DNA from: Tetrahymena elliotti 4EA | Lineage: Eukaryota; Ciliophora; Oligohymenophorea; Hymenostomatida; Tetrahymenidae | NCBI GenBank assembly: GCA_000231825.2 | Contig: JH720314.1 | Span: 62,001 to 126,000, forward strand | DNA: 64,000 nt | Direction of reading: 5' to 3' | Shown here: positions 36,270 to 50,931 of the stretch, piece by piece | Numbering within the stretch: the stretch's first letter is position 1 | Layout of the letters: every line of letters starts with the position of its first letter | Made by a program: the position numbers and the translations under genes | Notes under the pieces: generated by a model | The model's input: the letters and a program-made list of their open reading frames with translations, nothing else | Told to the model about the DNA's origin: nothing | The model's database searches: none

Positions 36270-39200
36270 TCATTAATTTGTTTTTAAATTGTTGACAAAT
36301 TCATTTAATTGTAACTCTTCCTTGGCTTTATCAGGTGCTTCTTCTTTTCTCTTGAAAATTCTTTTTGGAGTATTCACATCATCATTTATTTCAAAGATAT
36401 CATCATCACTATTATTGGCTTCCTCTGCAGGTATTACCTCTCCTTTTTGTTAATATTCTTTGATTTTAGCTTCAATATCTAAAAATTCATAAACTGGGTA
36501 GTAGAAGCCTCTCAAAGTAAATAATAGAATTATATTCGATTTTTCAGATTAAGAAAACACTTTTACAAAACAAAAGCTGATGAGGACAATTATATCTATG
36601 ATATTATCTATGACAAAGGAGGCAAAAACAGAGGTAAAGAAAAACTAGTTTTATTAACTATTAAATGAGAGAATAAGTATAATAATTGGAACTGCCATAC
36701 CTGCTTAGAGAGTAAAAACCAAACCATAGTTCATTAAATGAAAAATCTTAAGACTTTTAATTACTTATTCTACTATTTCTGTTGTTATTTTTTCCTGCTT
36801 AAAATCTAACCATTTTTACTTGATAAACCATTTCATTTTGAATAGGTTTACCATACAAATAGTTAAATAATATGTTGCAATAGAGCAAGCAACTGAAGTT
36901 GAACTAATTAAAATGTTAACTATTTATCTTTTACCTACATTTTATTATAGTTCTTCTTCACTAGGTAGATTGTAAACTAATACAAATATTGAATTGTATA
37001 AAAACAAGTTGATTATTAGTTAAGCATAGTTTATACTACGCTGCAAACGAGGGAAAAAGTTTGAATAGGGTCCAAAAATAAGAGAGTAAATTGGATGAAC
37101 TAACCAATAGGAGTCTGACTCTTTAATGAAGGTTTCTTAGTCTTTTTTATCTCTGACAATACTTATTATTACGAATATAGCAATAAAGATAATATATATC
37201 AATAAAGCATATAAAAGTGATAAATTTGGATTAAAATTAGATTGACTAGTTACTACATCATTATTATTTCCATTATTGTCCTTGTAATTGATAAGTTAGT
37301 CTATAAAAGTTATAAATTATTAGTCATTCTAATAGATATCTTTTGTTGCATTCCAAATAGTTGCTAAAGTAAGATTTGGGTCTATGTATTACTGATTAAG
37401 AATAACTCCATATTTTCCAGATATTTATTCACTAGCACATATAATATGTGTTGAATTTTCTCTCAAGAATTAGACACCATCTTACTTATAAACTTGTGAT
37501 ACCTATTTTTGTATTAAAAATTATATTGAAGAAATGTCTTCTATAAATGTTTTAAATATTTACTGAATCAAAGTATATGCAAGTATATGGCTAATAAAAA
37601 GGTCTTATGACTTCTAAAATAGGTGTAGGTAATATTTTGGGTATAGCAATTTCTACAACTTAGCTAACTGTAGATATTTATATTTCAGTTTATTAAGAGA
37701 ATATTACTAATTCAGTGATACAACTAATAAAGGGAGCTTAATATTAACTTTAAGAAAGGAAGGGATTTGATTTCCACTTAATAACAGCTGTAGAGAGAGA
37801 TGACTTAGGAGAAAATTAAGTAATATCAAATGTAAAAGATATTTAATCTCCATAAAAAACTATTTGGACAGGCTATTTACCAACTTACACTTTATTGTTT
37901 GACATATGATAATCAAGCAAATCGTTTTAATAAATTAAATTTAAATTAATATAAGATATGTCAGTTTAAAATGATGTTTCAATTTTTTCTTAGCTTTTCA
38001 AGTCATCATATGAATCTGCAAAATTTTTGAGATAAAGATTTATCTAGGTATCAAAATCATTCATTATTTTCATCAATAAACTTTATTGGTCATTGTAAGA
38101 TAAAGTTTAATCTTCATTAATTAAATTGATTAGTTAAGAAGTCAATTTACTAACTTTGAAAAGTATTTTTTCATCAGAAATATGTGACTAAACTCTTTAA
38201 AGTTAACTAAATACTTGGAAGTATACATTGGTAAGTGTATTCAGAGTGAACTCATCAAATAAGCTATAAAAATAAGACAATTCTAGAAGAACTTCTATGG
38301 TAAAGAATAAATCACTAGATTTGACCATCTAAATGTTACTAATTAAATCAGTCAAAGCTATTAAATGCTATCTAGCAACATCAAGCTGATACCTATTTTA
38401 TTAAATGTATTGAATATATTTTATTTACTTTAAAAAAAATACGATTTAAATTCACAGTATCTTCCTGCATAATTTATATTACATTAGCATAAAATTTCAT
38501 TATAGTTGTCTTCACTCCAAAAACATTTTCCATTTCCAGAACAGTTAATTTTAGAGTCACACTAAATCTACACCCCTTTCAATGAAGAATAAGCCTTTGT
38601 TTAAAAAAATGAATTTTAGTTAAAATAATAAAATTTTTTTCATCATACCTAGTAAAATAAATGTCTGCTAAAGATGATTTAGCTGTTTGTTTATGAAGAC
38701 ATCAAAGTTTCCATTTAATTTTAAAATTAAAATGAGAGGCTTTAGATTTACTGTAAAGAAGATATTTGAGAATAAACAGAATCTAAGAATTCATCAATTG
38801 ATATTGTTATTTGTTCTAAATTTACATTTAGTCCAATATCTAGCTTCTCTATTTCTACATCATAATCATTATATACAACTAAAAAGAATTAGGCTTTGCT
38901 ATTAACAAGATCATAACTTAAATTAGGAATCAAATAGGTGAATCTACCATCTTGATAAATTTATCCTTTATCAAAAAAGAAATAGTCATTTCCAGTTAAT
39001 TTGACATAAAAATCAAAGTTTAAGTTATCGGGTACTGATTTAAATAACCAACCACTTACTATCAAAGTTAGTGATAGTTAAGAACTGTTTATTTCAATAT
39101 TAAAGCTTCCAATTGTAATTGCACTCATTGTCTAAAATGTTTAAGATATCATACAATCACTTTCGTTTTAACAACTACTAGCCAAATCGAGTATTGAAGC

Positions 39201-42200
39201 TTAAATTGTGTATTTAGTATTGCTTTATAAGCTTTTTTATGGGAGAACAATAAAATCTAAACGGTTTTCAATATAACTTTTGAGAGGGCCATCACTGATA
39301 TCAGTACTATCTTAAAGCAAAATCCATTTAATGGAAAACAGATTGGTTGCATAAACAAATAGTTGTAAACTTACAGATTAGCTATTATTGTTTACATTAT
39401 TTCCTAAATTTTATGCAAACCTTATGCTTGGTTGAGTGTTAAATTTACAATTTAATTATTATACAGTTGTTCCAAAAGGGCATTAAGTAAAGCAAAGACC
39501 TAATAAAAATTAATACCCAGAACTACATCCATTTACACAGTTATATTAGCATGGAGTGCATTGAGGAATAGATGGATCTGGTTGATAGTATCCATCAAGG
39601 CATGCACTACTGCAAGTAGTTGTATCTGAGTGCAATAAATATCCACTCGCACATTTTGTACATGATGAACTACTCTTTCCAGTACATTATAAACAATTCT
39701 AGTGACATGAATAACATTTTTAATTAGTTTAGTCATAATAGAAACCTATTTTTTGAGTTTTAATAAATTACTTAAAAAGTTAAAATAAAAATTATTTACC
39801 TAAATCACATTATGTATCTTATGAATTAGCTTTTTTCTTACAAACATCAAAAAGTAAAAGGTAATCTGTAGTTGATTAACAGTCAATACATGAATCATAT
39901 GATGTTCCAGAGCAAGTAGAGCAAAATGGGAAACAAGTTAAACATTACCCATCATATTTGTATTGACTAGCTGAGCAAGTTGGTTAGCTTAAACAGTCTG
40001 TTACCTTTGGACCTATACATTTATTGTTAGAGTTACATTGGCTACATTTGAGGCAAGTTCCAACAGTTGTTAAATACGATCCTTCAGGACAAGATATACA
40101 TTGATTATTAGCACCTCCATAGCATTCCAAGCAAGAGGAATCACATTAAACACAGATCTGTAGATTTGAATCAACATAGAATCCTATTAAAGGGCATTGC
40201 TAAACACAAGAGTTTGTTTCACTATATAAGAAATATCCTTAGTTACAAGATTAGCAAGTGTTAGCATCAGTACAAGTTGCGCATTATTGAGGGCAAGGAT
40301 TACAGATATTATAATCTTCTTAGAGATAATAGCCATTTTAGCAAGAAATGCATGAATTAAATTTACCATTTGTACAACTAGAGCATCCATAACCACATAA
40401 TGAACATTAATTTGTTAATGAATTCATATAAGTTCCATCTGAAGCACAAAAACTTTTACATTCAGGTTTTAAATATTCAAGGAAATAGCCATTTACACAA
40501 GAGTAGCATGATTTGTTATTTCCATTAAAACAAGAGGAACATTCTGAGGAGCAAGGTAAACATGATTATGTTGTTTTATCACCATACATAGGACTAGCTT
40601 TTTTAATAAAAATTATTTTATAAAAATAGAAAATGACAGACATAAAATGAATTTACTTTGGCTGGAAGGACAAGTATAATAGCATTAATTATTATATTTG
40701 AATAGCATATTATTCGTGTCATATTATTAGCATGTTATGCAATCTAATTATTTATTTATTTTTTATCATTAATCATTTTTTGAATTAATTAAGCTTTTAC
40801 CTGTTTGTGCTGGACCTGAGCATGTTTAGCATTGTTAATTACAGGCTGAACAAGAGCTTGTTTTGGTATTAAGATAAAAACCATCAGGACAAGCAGGGAC
40901 ACAATTTTGTTAAAAAGATGTTCCATTTTCTGTATTTTTAGTAATTTAAGCAAAAATATAAGTTTAACCTTAAGTCTACCCATTGGGGGTATAAGTTGCA
41001 CAAGTTAAACATACTGAAGCACTTAAGCAAGTTAGACATGGAAATACACAACGAATACAAGATCTGCTACTCTCATCTTAGTAGTAAGATTAATCAGAGC
41101 ATGATTTAACGCATGCTCCATCCTAAAGATAGTATCCTCTTTTACACAAAATAGGTTTTATCACATTCAAATTAATTGAGTCTTACTCACATTGTTCCAT
41201 CTCACTAGGGCAATAGTCACAAATAGGCTATTTATTTGAGTCTATTATTTAAAAAAATTATAAGTAATTTCCTAAAAATATTTAAATTACCAGAAAACTT
41301 TCTCCCAAAAGTGTAAAAGTTTACAGGACAAATAACCAAACATTGAGTTTTATACAAAAAATATCCTGCTTTACAAACTGTGCATTGCTAATTATCCGCT
41401 CCGAAACATTCTTAACAAGCAGTATTACAAGAGATACATAAAGTACTACTTTGATAGTTTCCTATTGAGCAATTATTTTGACATGCTGAAGGAGAACCAC
41501 TAGCTAATGAGTATCCGTTTTAGCATTAAAGGCATCCTTGGTTTGTATTATCTGAACAGTTTTTGCATGATGCATGACAAGGAAGACAACTCTAACTAGC
41601 AGTATCTAAAACATATCCAGATGGACAATTCTTCACACACAATTGATTTTCAATATCTAAGATATAACCAGTAACACAGCTCAAGCAAGATTCAACACTT
41701 GAAGGATTTGATGGGTTTGTATTATAACAACTTTAGCATCCTGCTGGACAGGCTTTGCAAGTCCCATTTATTTTGTATTAAAGTTGAGGACAAGTGCTAA
41801 CACATGTTGAATCAGAATTTAAGAACATATTTTCTTTGCAACTTAAACAAATTTTTGGATCAGTTTAACTACATGTTCTACAATTAGAATCACATGGAAT
41901 ACATATTAACTATTGGCTCGTTCCTACAGTTATTGATTTTTAGCTATACCCATCCTCGCATTATTTCTAACAACTAGAATTAATCTAATTATAATAAAAT
42001 CCAACATTACAAGCTAAACATTATGTATTTTTGAAGCCAAAGCATTGAGTACATGAGGAATCACATGGTGAACAAATACAGCTATCATTCGTGCAACTAA
42101 CATATGTTTAAGATTATGGACATTGTGTAAGGCATTAATTTTAATATAGATAAAACCCTAATAATTAAATATATTTTATTTAATATAATTAAATAATCAG

Positions 42201-42640
42201 AAATAATATAGTCACAATTAATAATTATTTCATTTTTATTTCTTTCATTTTATAATGAAAATTTATTTGGCAATATTTATTTCAATTTCTACTAAATATG
42301 ATGTATTCAAAAATGTGATCATTTATTTTTTATAAAAACGTTAACTAAACAATTTTGATGCAGATAATATGATAATTTGAAAAAAATTCAAATGTAAATG
42401 AATACCTGCCTAGCATTTAGTACAATAAGTAGGATAAAAATTGCAATCACTACAAGCCTAATCACAATTAGTACATTGATTTGTATTACTTTCATAATAT
42501 TATCCACTTGGACACTAAATTTAAGTACAACCATTTTATCCCATATAATACCCTGGAGGGCATATAGATTAAGCAAATATTTACTTTTGTAAAACAAATA
42601 AAATTGCTAAAACTTTCAATAACTTGTTTTGGAATATCAT
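36270..42640 (-). CDS. Very large Cys-rich multi-pass surface protein, furin-like repeats, polycystin-like C-terminus
   Basis: A secretory-route surface protein of roughly 1900-2000 residues. It begins MIFQNKLLKVLAILFVLQKQ, a signal peptide cleaved near AQ. Then come dozens of Cys pairs in furin/EGF-like repeats of the ciliate type (CPPGYYMGQNGC; CTNCDQACSDC; CSPCDSSCTQC) from about 42560 to 39480. A Cys-poor region of about 700 residues leads to at least five membrane segments, starting LSLLYALLIYIIFIAIFVII. Between segments 1 and 2 is YWLVHPIYSLIFGPYSNFFP then RLQR, a spacing reminiscent of the segment after the first membrane helix of polycystin-1. The tail is acidic and ends VNNLKTNQ. Introns resolved: 42158-42405 and 41242-41290; others lie near 40600-40655, 39746-39798, 38400-38450 and 38590-38650. 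No PLAT domain is seen, so the polycystin link is tentative. It is likely a sensory or adhesion receptor. Confidence 0.8.
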
Positions 42641-43591
42641 TTTGTCTCTATTTGTTACTTATTAAATTCAAATAAGATCTTGCTATTTTTATAAAAATAA
42701 ATTTGAAAACGAAAAAAATATATGATTATCTATAATTATAATAGCTAAATTTTATTGTTTTATAACCTTAAGAAACTAGCTCAATTTTCAATTATTTGAT
42801 TTATGCGAATTCCTATTATTTAAAATAACTTTTAAAAAACGAGATATTTTGATTTCATTCTGATTCTGATAAATATTTCAAAAAATTAAAATAAATTCTA
42901 TTTTTACAAAAAGTTAAACAGAGATTTAAAATTTAACATTTAAAATAACACAAAAAAACTAAATCAAATTGTTTTCATATAAGCTTTTAAATATTTGTGT
43001 ATCTACCAGAAAAAAATATTTAAAAAAGCTATTTTATTTTTTTACATATTTTTAAAATTTTCAATGAATTTCATAATTTATTTTAGATCATTGTATGTTT
43101 GTCAAGAGTTGAAAATCTATTTAGATATTTTAATATTATTAAAATGTAAATGAAATATTATTTTGGAAATTTATGTAAATTTGATAAATTTAAAGAATGG
43201 ATCAAAATGAAGAATATTTTTCATGAAATAATTTTGATCGGTTCTGGAAACTGTATTGTAAAAAATTATATTAATTATTATTTATATAGATTTTATGTTT
43301 TTATTAGTGATGAGATTTTCAGCTAAACAAATGAATGAACTTTTAGATTCGATGGGTAATATTTAACAGATAAATAGATAATAATCAGCATCAAATGAAA
43401 CAAATTAAATACAATAATTTAATAGATGTTGATTGCTATCAAATTAGTTAAGAAAATAACATAATTAAAATTTTCTTTTTAACTAATCAATCAAAGAAAA
43501 ATATTTAGTTGCTAAACTAAACTAAATTAAACTACAAATTTCTAACTTAGATTTTTAACTGTAAATATTATTATTGTTTATAAAGATTTAA
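42641..43591. other. Intergenic between divergent genes; short ORF at 43310-43432
   Basis: A 0.95 kb AT-rich divergent promoter region. A plus-strand frame of 40 codons (ATG at 43310, MRFSAKQMNELLDSMGNIQQ, TGA at 43430) has the same Gln/Asn/Ser-rich character as the next gene. It may be a first exon or an upstream frame. No splice could be settled. Confidence 0.45.
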
Positions 43592-46500
43592 ATGATACCT
43601 TTAAGGTCAGTTAATGCACATAGTTTAGAAAATGGAAGTAAATTGAGTAATAATGGGAAAAAATAGAAGCTTAAATAATCAAAAAATATAAATATTTCTA
43701 ATTTGCTTGACTATGATGATGATACTATGATTGAACGCATTTCTTTTAATTCAGCATTATATTCTACTCAACGAAACTCTAAAACTAGTAAGGGTACTAG
43801 CAGAAAAAAAGCATTTTCAAAGGGAGAGAGATTTAAAATTTTAAATAAGAAGCTGTATACTGACTAAGATTTTAGCTTTTAAAATTAAAATACAGAATAG
43901 GATGACACCACATAGTTTCATTAATTTGATATCAATGAAAGATGTACAACTTCAGAGACAAGGTAATCTAAATATTATACCCGTCCAATATCTTAAGAAG
44001 TTAATCGGTTTAAAGCTAAAAATGATAATGATTTTAATTTACAGAAATAAATATATAGTAAGAATATCAATACTATAAATTCTATAATATAAAAAGACAA
44101 TAACAACAGTTATTACTAGAAGTAAAGTATTATGGATTTTTAAGATAAAGAAAATTAGATTAATGAATAAAGATTAGATTTATTTATCAAACCTTAGTAT
44201 TTAAAATAAAGAGATTACTTAAGTATAGATGTTAGATCTAGAAAGTAGTCAGTAGGAGGAGCAGATTATGCAAAGAGCTAAAATAGTAAAGGGGATACGA
44301 CTTTAACTTTAAGCACCACAAATTAGCATCATTCTTAAAATTATGATAATTAATCAAAAAGAAGAACAAGCAATAGCTGTATGGGTAAATATACCATAGA
44401 TATACCTTAATCTCAATCAATAGCTAATTCATAAACAATTCATTTTTAGGAAAAAGGAATAAGATGTAAGACACCTTCTATTTTATCCACTTCTACAAAT
44501 GCTGCTACATTAACTCTAAATAAATCTTTTTCTAAAGGAAAAAAATCTGTAACTTCTAGTAATAATGGCTCTCTGCTCAGTTAAATACCATATAAAAAAA
44601 AATTAAGTATAAATAAATTCAATAGTAAAAAATTGTTTTCTTCATTTTTATTTTTATTAAAAATTAGAAATTTTCCAAAAAAAAGACAGTAAAAGTCCTT
44701 AACCTCTTGAAGTTATGCCTTTTAGTGTCTCTAGCTAATATTCTCGTAATGCTCCACTTAGGTTATCAAAGACACCTGATTTAAAAGTTATTTCTATACT
44801 TGGTGCTTATGTAAATTAATTAATTTAGAAATAGTAGGATATTTAGAAAATAATAATTAAAATAGGATTAAATAAATTTAGGCAACTTTGTTTTCAATAA
44901 AAAATAATTTAAATAATACCTTAAAACACTTAATTTCAAAACTCCTCAAGAAGAATAGTAAATGATAAAGTATATGTTTATATACTTCAAATAATGGCAA
45001 AAGAAAATAAACAGAAATTTGGATACTATAAAATTGTAACTATTTTCTATTAAGGTTGAAGATTTGGAGGAAGAGAGCAAAGACATATAAAAATATATAA
45101 GAAAGAAAGCTAATTAGGCTAAAAGAATTAAAAAATGTATTAGCGTTTTACTGAATTACACTAAAAGCAAGAGAGATTCTAGAAAACTTAAGTAGATTAA
45201 TTAAAAGTGCAGTGAGTATGATTCGCTATTAAAGACAATTAATGTAATTCATACTTTAAAAATGAGGGTTGAGGGATATTTAATAAATAAAATACAAAAA
45301 AGTTCTCCTTTAAAAACTAAAATTCCTGAATAAAATTATACAAGCTTTTAAAATAACTACATGAATACTGAAGATTAATACAATGAAGAAGACAATAAAG
45401 ATGGACAATTTGATAATACAAATAATGAAGAATTTGATTAATATAAAAGAAACAACCCTTAGAAAAAAAGGAATTCTAGTATTTCTACTCATATTTTTAC
45501 GGCTAATTTAGATTAAGATCCATCTAGGGCTTAATCCAGAAGAATTAATATGGATTTAAGTGATGATGATTTTTAAATTAGCTAATCAAGAGTCAATTCA
45601 AATTCAGAAGGAGTAAACTTATATGATAAGAGAAGGTCTTAGGAAAACTAGTATTATTTATAGCAATAACTAATTCTTAATAATTAGCCTTAAGTAACTC
45701 CTCTAATGAGCTAAACTCCCACAATAAAATCTTAGTAAAATAATACAGAAGAAATAGTTAATTTGTATGACGTTTCTATTAACTAAGATATTAGATCAAA
45801 AGATTTTACAAAAGCCCAAAATATTGATTTTTAAAAAGATGTGATCAACATAAAAAGTATAAAACCAATTTCTATAAATAATGAAGAAGAAGATCAACAA
45901 AAAAACACTATAAATTAAGCATCAGTAGATAATATGATTAAAAATAATGGATCCTTGAGCACAAATTATCAGGAGAGTTTTATCAATGGTTTTTCATAAG
46001 AAAAGCAGTCTCCTAAATATATTTTAAATAAACCATCTCTAAATTCTTAAATTGATGAAGAATAGGAAGAACATGATACACCTAGAAAAATATCATTAAG
46101 CAAGAAATAATAAGCAAATAATACCAATAAAAAATAGAATATCCCTAAACTAAAGTTTGAATCACTAGAAAAAGTTATTAAGGAAACAATAGCTGAATAG
46201 TCTTTGAGCATAAAACATAAGAATATTTTTTAAAATTATTTGGATTCTATTAAAATACCTTTAGAAGATCTCTAAAAGTAAGGTGAGGATGCCTAAAACA
46301 TTTTTGAGATCTTTAATAATCTTATGGCTTCTTTTGAAGTTAAAATTTAAGATCATGCACGAAATTGCACTGATTTAAATAAAGTAAGGAATAGTTTTAT
46401 TTTTATATCTATAAATTAATTTTTTATTCAATAATTAAAAAAGTGGGATATATTGCTACAGTATTTAAAAGATTTTGCTTAATTAATTGATGAAACGGTT

Positions 46501-49500
46501 AAGCTTGGCAGTGAATTAATGAAATTATCATAGAGTAGAGCACTTCCTTTAAATGTTACAAATAGAGCAGTAATATACTTGTAGGAAGCTTAAGAAAAAT
46601 ACAGAGAAGTTTAAGGAAGAGTAAAAGATTCTTTAAAAGAACTTGTTTGCCATATGTGGGAGCTAATAGAAGAAGGAATTCACTTGAATTCTCATGATGT
46701 GCAATATGAGTAGATATTCAAATTCATGGCAAATATTAGAGATAGTGTGAGGTAGAGCCAAGTTAATGATTATTAAAATAAAGAAAAGTTACAGATGATT
46801 GATGAAATAGCTCTTTCACTTAATGAATTATACAAAATTTCTTATAGTATCCAAAGTATTGTCACAACCAAAAAGCTTGAATTTGTTGATTCTCCTTCTT
46901 TTTCATAAATTAAAGAAGTTAAGAATTAATGTCATTAATTTAAAGCTATTTATCATAACTTAATGGATCGTTTAACATAATAAGGAGAAATCCAAATTTA
47001 TCCAAACTAAATTACATAAAATACAAATAGGCCTCTACCTAACAAGGCTAATTAAATATCCTAAAATTAAGGTAATCTGAAGAATAAAGTAGAGAAGGTT
47101 AATTAGAGAATTGAAAGAAGAAATAAAAATGGTGATTTAATTGGAATTTCTTTGGTTGAAAGACAATGTGAAGAAATCGAAGATTTATTTGAAATAAATC
47201 GCTGGTTTATTTCTAATAGTTAGGATATTGATAATTTAATAATATTCTAAGATCCAAAGGATATCCCTGATGTTTATCCTGCTAATGAAGAAGGAAGAAG
47301 AAGATTTTTTAGTGAAATTAGTATAGGTGTAGGTGTAATTTTATAATTAAGAGAAAATGCTGAAGATATAGTAGATATATCTAGCAGTTCAAACCTAACA
47401 AATATACTAAAAAATGTTAAGTTGGCTCAACAAAAATACTAAAGTATAGCAAATATTTCAGTAGCAGCAGCTGAATTGAGTAACTTATAAAATTTTATGT
47501 ATCCATCACAACCTTTATCTAATATTGATTAAGGGTAAATAACTAATGATAAAACTGAAGGATAAAATGATTCCATTTCTAGCATATATGAATGTTTAGA
47601 TAAAATTTAATTACAATTTAATAATCTCATTTAAAACAATGAATGGTTTGATAAATTTTTTAAAAGATTAATTAATGGAGCTCTTTACTTTGATTTTGTT
47701 GCAGGAGACTATCCTTTTTTATGTTAAAACATGCATAGTATACTAAGTGAATACAGTAGTAGAAATAAATATTCTATACCTTCAACAGAATAATTCTACA
47801 AAAGAAAAATTTTAGCAGAATAGAAACTAGAGAAGGTACGTAAAAATAACCATCTTTGTGAGAGTGGAATCGCACTGGCTATTATGAATAAAATATCATT
47901 TCTAGACCAAAGAATAACATTTGCTGTCAATTTGTTTGGCCCAAACAATTTCGTTCTTCCTAATGGGTCGCTTCTATGTAAAATATTAGATGCTTTCTTT
48001 GAGAGAATAGTACATCAGAAGTCTTTTCAAAAGCTTAGTGAATAATTTGAAAAATTGAGAAATTTTATGCTAAAGGGAATAGAAATTATTTACAAAGAAA
48101 AAGAAGTTTTATGCAGCAAGAATATCAAAGAGAATTCTAACTCTCTGTCTTCACTTTCAAAAGAGCAAGAAGAAGACAAACTTTTAAATTAACTCAATAA
48201 GAAAAAACCTCAATCTCAAACAGTATATTTACATCAGGCAAAAAATGATAATGAAATAGAACCTAGTTTAAAATCATCAAATACCACCACAACAGCTTAA
48301 GTAAATATTAATGTAAATACAAGCTAGACTATTTCTTTATCTTCGGCTATAAAATCATAGCTGAAAAATACTCCATAAGCTTCATCAGGTGTTAAAAAGA
48401 GTTCTGTAATAAGAGAGATTAGATTTGAATAAGAATAAGGCTCTACTTCAACTAATGGAAAGAGTTGCAGTATAGACTTTAATGAAAAATTTAATGGAAA
48501 ACTAAATTATTATGACCACATTTTAGAAGAAGCAGAAAATCTATGCAAACATTGTTCTTTGTTTATTCCATCAAGAGAAGAAGTCAATGAGTAAACTAAT
48601 TTAGATAGTGAGTTTATGAAAAGCTTTTCCATTTACTAATACGATGAATTCTAGTAATTAGTTTCAAGATACTTACTTGCTAAAAGAGATAAAGTAAATA
48701 TCTATTCAAATACTTAACTTAGAGTAAAATGGATTGCTCCTTACAATGAAGATTTTAGTATTTTCTAACAGAAGTATTCTTTCATCTAAAAATACTTGCT
48801 TCCTCCTGATTCTAATTATTCTTAGGAAACCATTATTGAATATACAAAACATATTAATTAGGTTTTTCACAAAAATGGACCTATTTTTTATAAATATGAA
48901 TTCTAAACCTTTTAATCATATCTTTAAATTTTCATAGATACACCAAACAGTAATTTTCATATCATGATTACATTATTGTAAGATCCAAGCTGCATTTTAT
49001 ATTCAGGTAATCTGGAAAATTAAAAGCTAATCACTACCCTACCAATAAACGATATCTATGCAAATGTTAAAATGACTATTTTAAGTAGAGATTTAATTTA
49101 GTAAAATGAAGTGTCAAATATGTCTCATTTTTCTGCTAGATCTAACATTTAAGACAATAAAAATAATTAAATTTAAGAAGACGAAATCTTAGAATAATCT
49201 TTACAAAATAATTAAATCTAGAATTCAAGTCGCAAATAATCAAACGAAAAAGCTTTAAACCTAGATTAAACAAATTCGATCCTAAAAGTCTCTTAAATAT
49301 AAAAAGATCAAAGAACATTTATTAGACATAGAAGTGTTCATGAATTTTTAATGAGAGCTTAAAAAGTAACTCAGCTTAGGATTTGCAATCTTAATTATAA
49401 TTTGAAGGATGAAGAACTATTTAAAATATTTTATCGCCAAATAGATAATCTGTAAAATAAATCAACAACAATATTCCATAAAAAGCCCTAAATTGAAGTT

Positions 49501-49984
49501 TTTGCTATACTAAATGAATAAGAAGTTATCTTCAGAAGAAAGAATATTTCTTATGATAGAAATATATTCTTTACCCAAAACAATCAAAATACTTAAGAGT
49601 GGACAATCCTTTAAAGTTATTTCAAAAAAAACCCATAATAAAATACTAATTTCATAGATTTCTATGTAAAAATAAGCAACATAGAAGAAGGGTCTTTCTA
49701 TATATATGATAAAAATAACTACTATTCTATCAAAAGCTCTCTCCTATTAAAATGTAAATTCAATATTTATTTATCTTTTTATTAATTGTTTTTTAAAAAT
49801 AGAAAAAGATGTTCTAAAAGAAGCAGGTCTTTAAGATAATGAAGAAAATAAAGATTTAATTACATAAAATGTGAATAACCTTTTAAATTAAAAATATTGG
49901 CATGCTTTTACTATTGCAGGCAATGATTCATTCATAGAAAGATCAAGGTTAACATCCCAGCCACCTGTATTAAAAGATATTTGA
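43592..49984 (+). CDS. Very large Asn/Gln/Ser-rich protein, unknown function
   Basis: A 1998-residue protein I do not recognise. It lacks a signal peptide and membrane segments. The first 750 residues are low in complexity and rich in Asn, Gln, Ser and Lys. From about residue 800 the sequence becomes ordered and helical (KWDILLQYLKDFAQLIDETV; RAVIYLQEAQEKYREVQGRV). It stays mixed to about 1850, with another disordered block near 1350-1450. The C-terminal part (from LQDPSCILYSGN onward) has β-like, aromatic-rich sequence. Introns 44625-44667, 44811-45054, 46384-46443 and 49754-49802 all join in frame, and a 3310-nt exon remains open throughout, which makes the model robust. The composition fits a scaffold or cytoskeletal protein, but no domain name can be defended. 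The true start could lie upstream near 43310. Confidence 0.85.
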
Positions 49985-50931
49985 GAAAACTAACCTAAAT
50001 TAACTTAATTAATATTAATTCAAAACTGAATTATGACTTTTTAAGTTAGAGAGAAATAATGAAAATTGTTTAATTCACCAACAAGATAATAATGATAAAA
50101 AAAAATCACTTCTAATTAATATAGAATTAAATATATTTTGATTTCCAAAAAAGATTACTTCTACTAACTACTTCTTTTTCCTCATAAAATAATTAAATAT
50201 ATATTATAAATTCATTAATGTATGAACATCAAAATAATTGTTTCATTGAAATGGAAATTTTTATAAAATATTTTTATGTTAATTTTGTAAAAAATAAATT
50301 CATTAATAAATAATCATCTAAAAAATTTATTTTATATTTCAAAATTATTATTTTTCATGTTTCATCAAACAAAAACAAACTAAAATCTCAGAGTTTAAAA
50401 ATTTTTTAAAACTCTTGAGCGATTCTGAATAACTTTTTTTGTGAATATCCAGAAATTTTTGCAAAGCTTTATCTTATATTTGAAAGTGATTTTTAAAATT
50501 TAGTGAAGCATGAACTTCCTGTAATACTCATAAATCAATCTTTAATATTATTAAATAAATATACCTTCTAGTAGAAATAGGATGAGTCATTTTAATCAAA
50601 AAATAAAACAACACTGACTAAACACAAAGTATGAGTTTCTAAGAGTGACTCATTGATAAAAACCAATTTTAAAAATTAATCTTAAAATTTATATATCTCC
50701 AATAAAATAATCAGTTGAAAATAAGAGTTGAAAAGATACCCACCTTATTAATCAAAAGAAAAAAGAATAAGAAAAACAACTATTTTAGATATTATAAATT
50801 AAATCAAAGAGAAACAATCAATAATATATTTTCAAAGAGTTAACTCTTTTATATATCAATTAGGCTACTGTTATTTAGTTCATACACTGTTTAGAAAAAG
50901 TATTACAATAAACTTTCATTTATCAAAATTT
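49985..50931. other. Intergenic, no gene seen
   Basis: A 0.95 kb AT-rich spacer between two plus-strand genes, expected to carry the promoter of the transporter gene. Nothing else is supported. Confidence 0.6.

Noticed and set aside
39533..42597. Several short Val/Leu/Ile-rich minus-strand frames and one plus-strand frame
   Set aside because: They are other frames of the Cys-rich repeats in the large surface protein.
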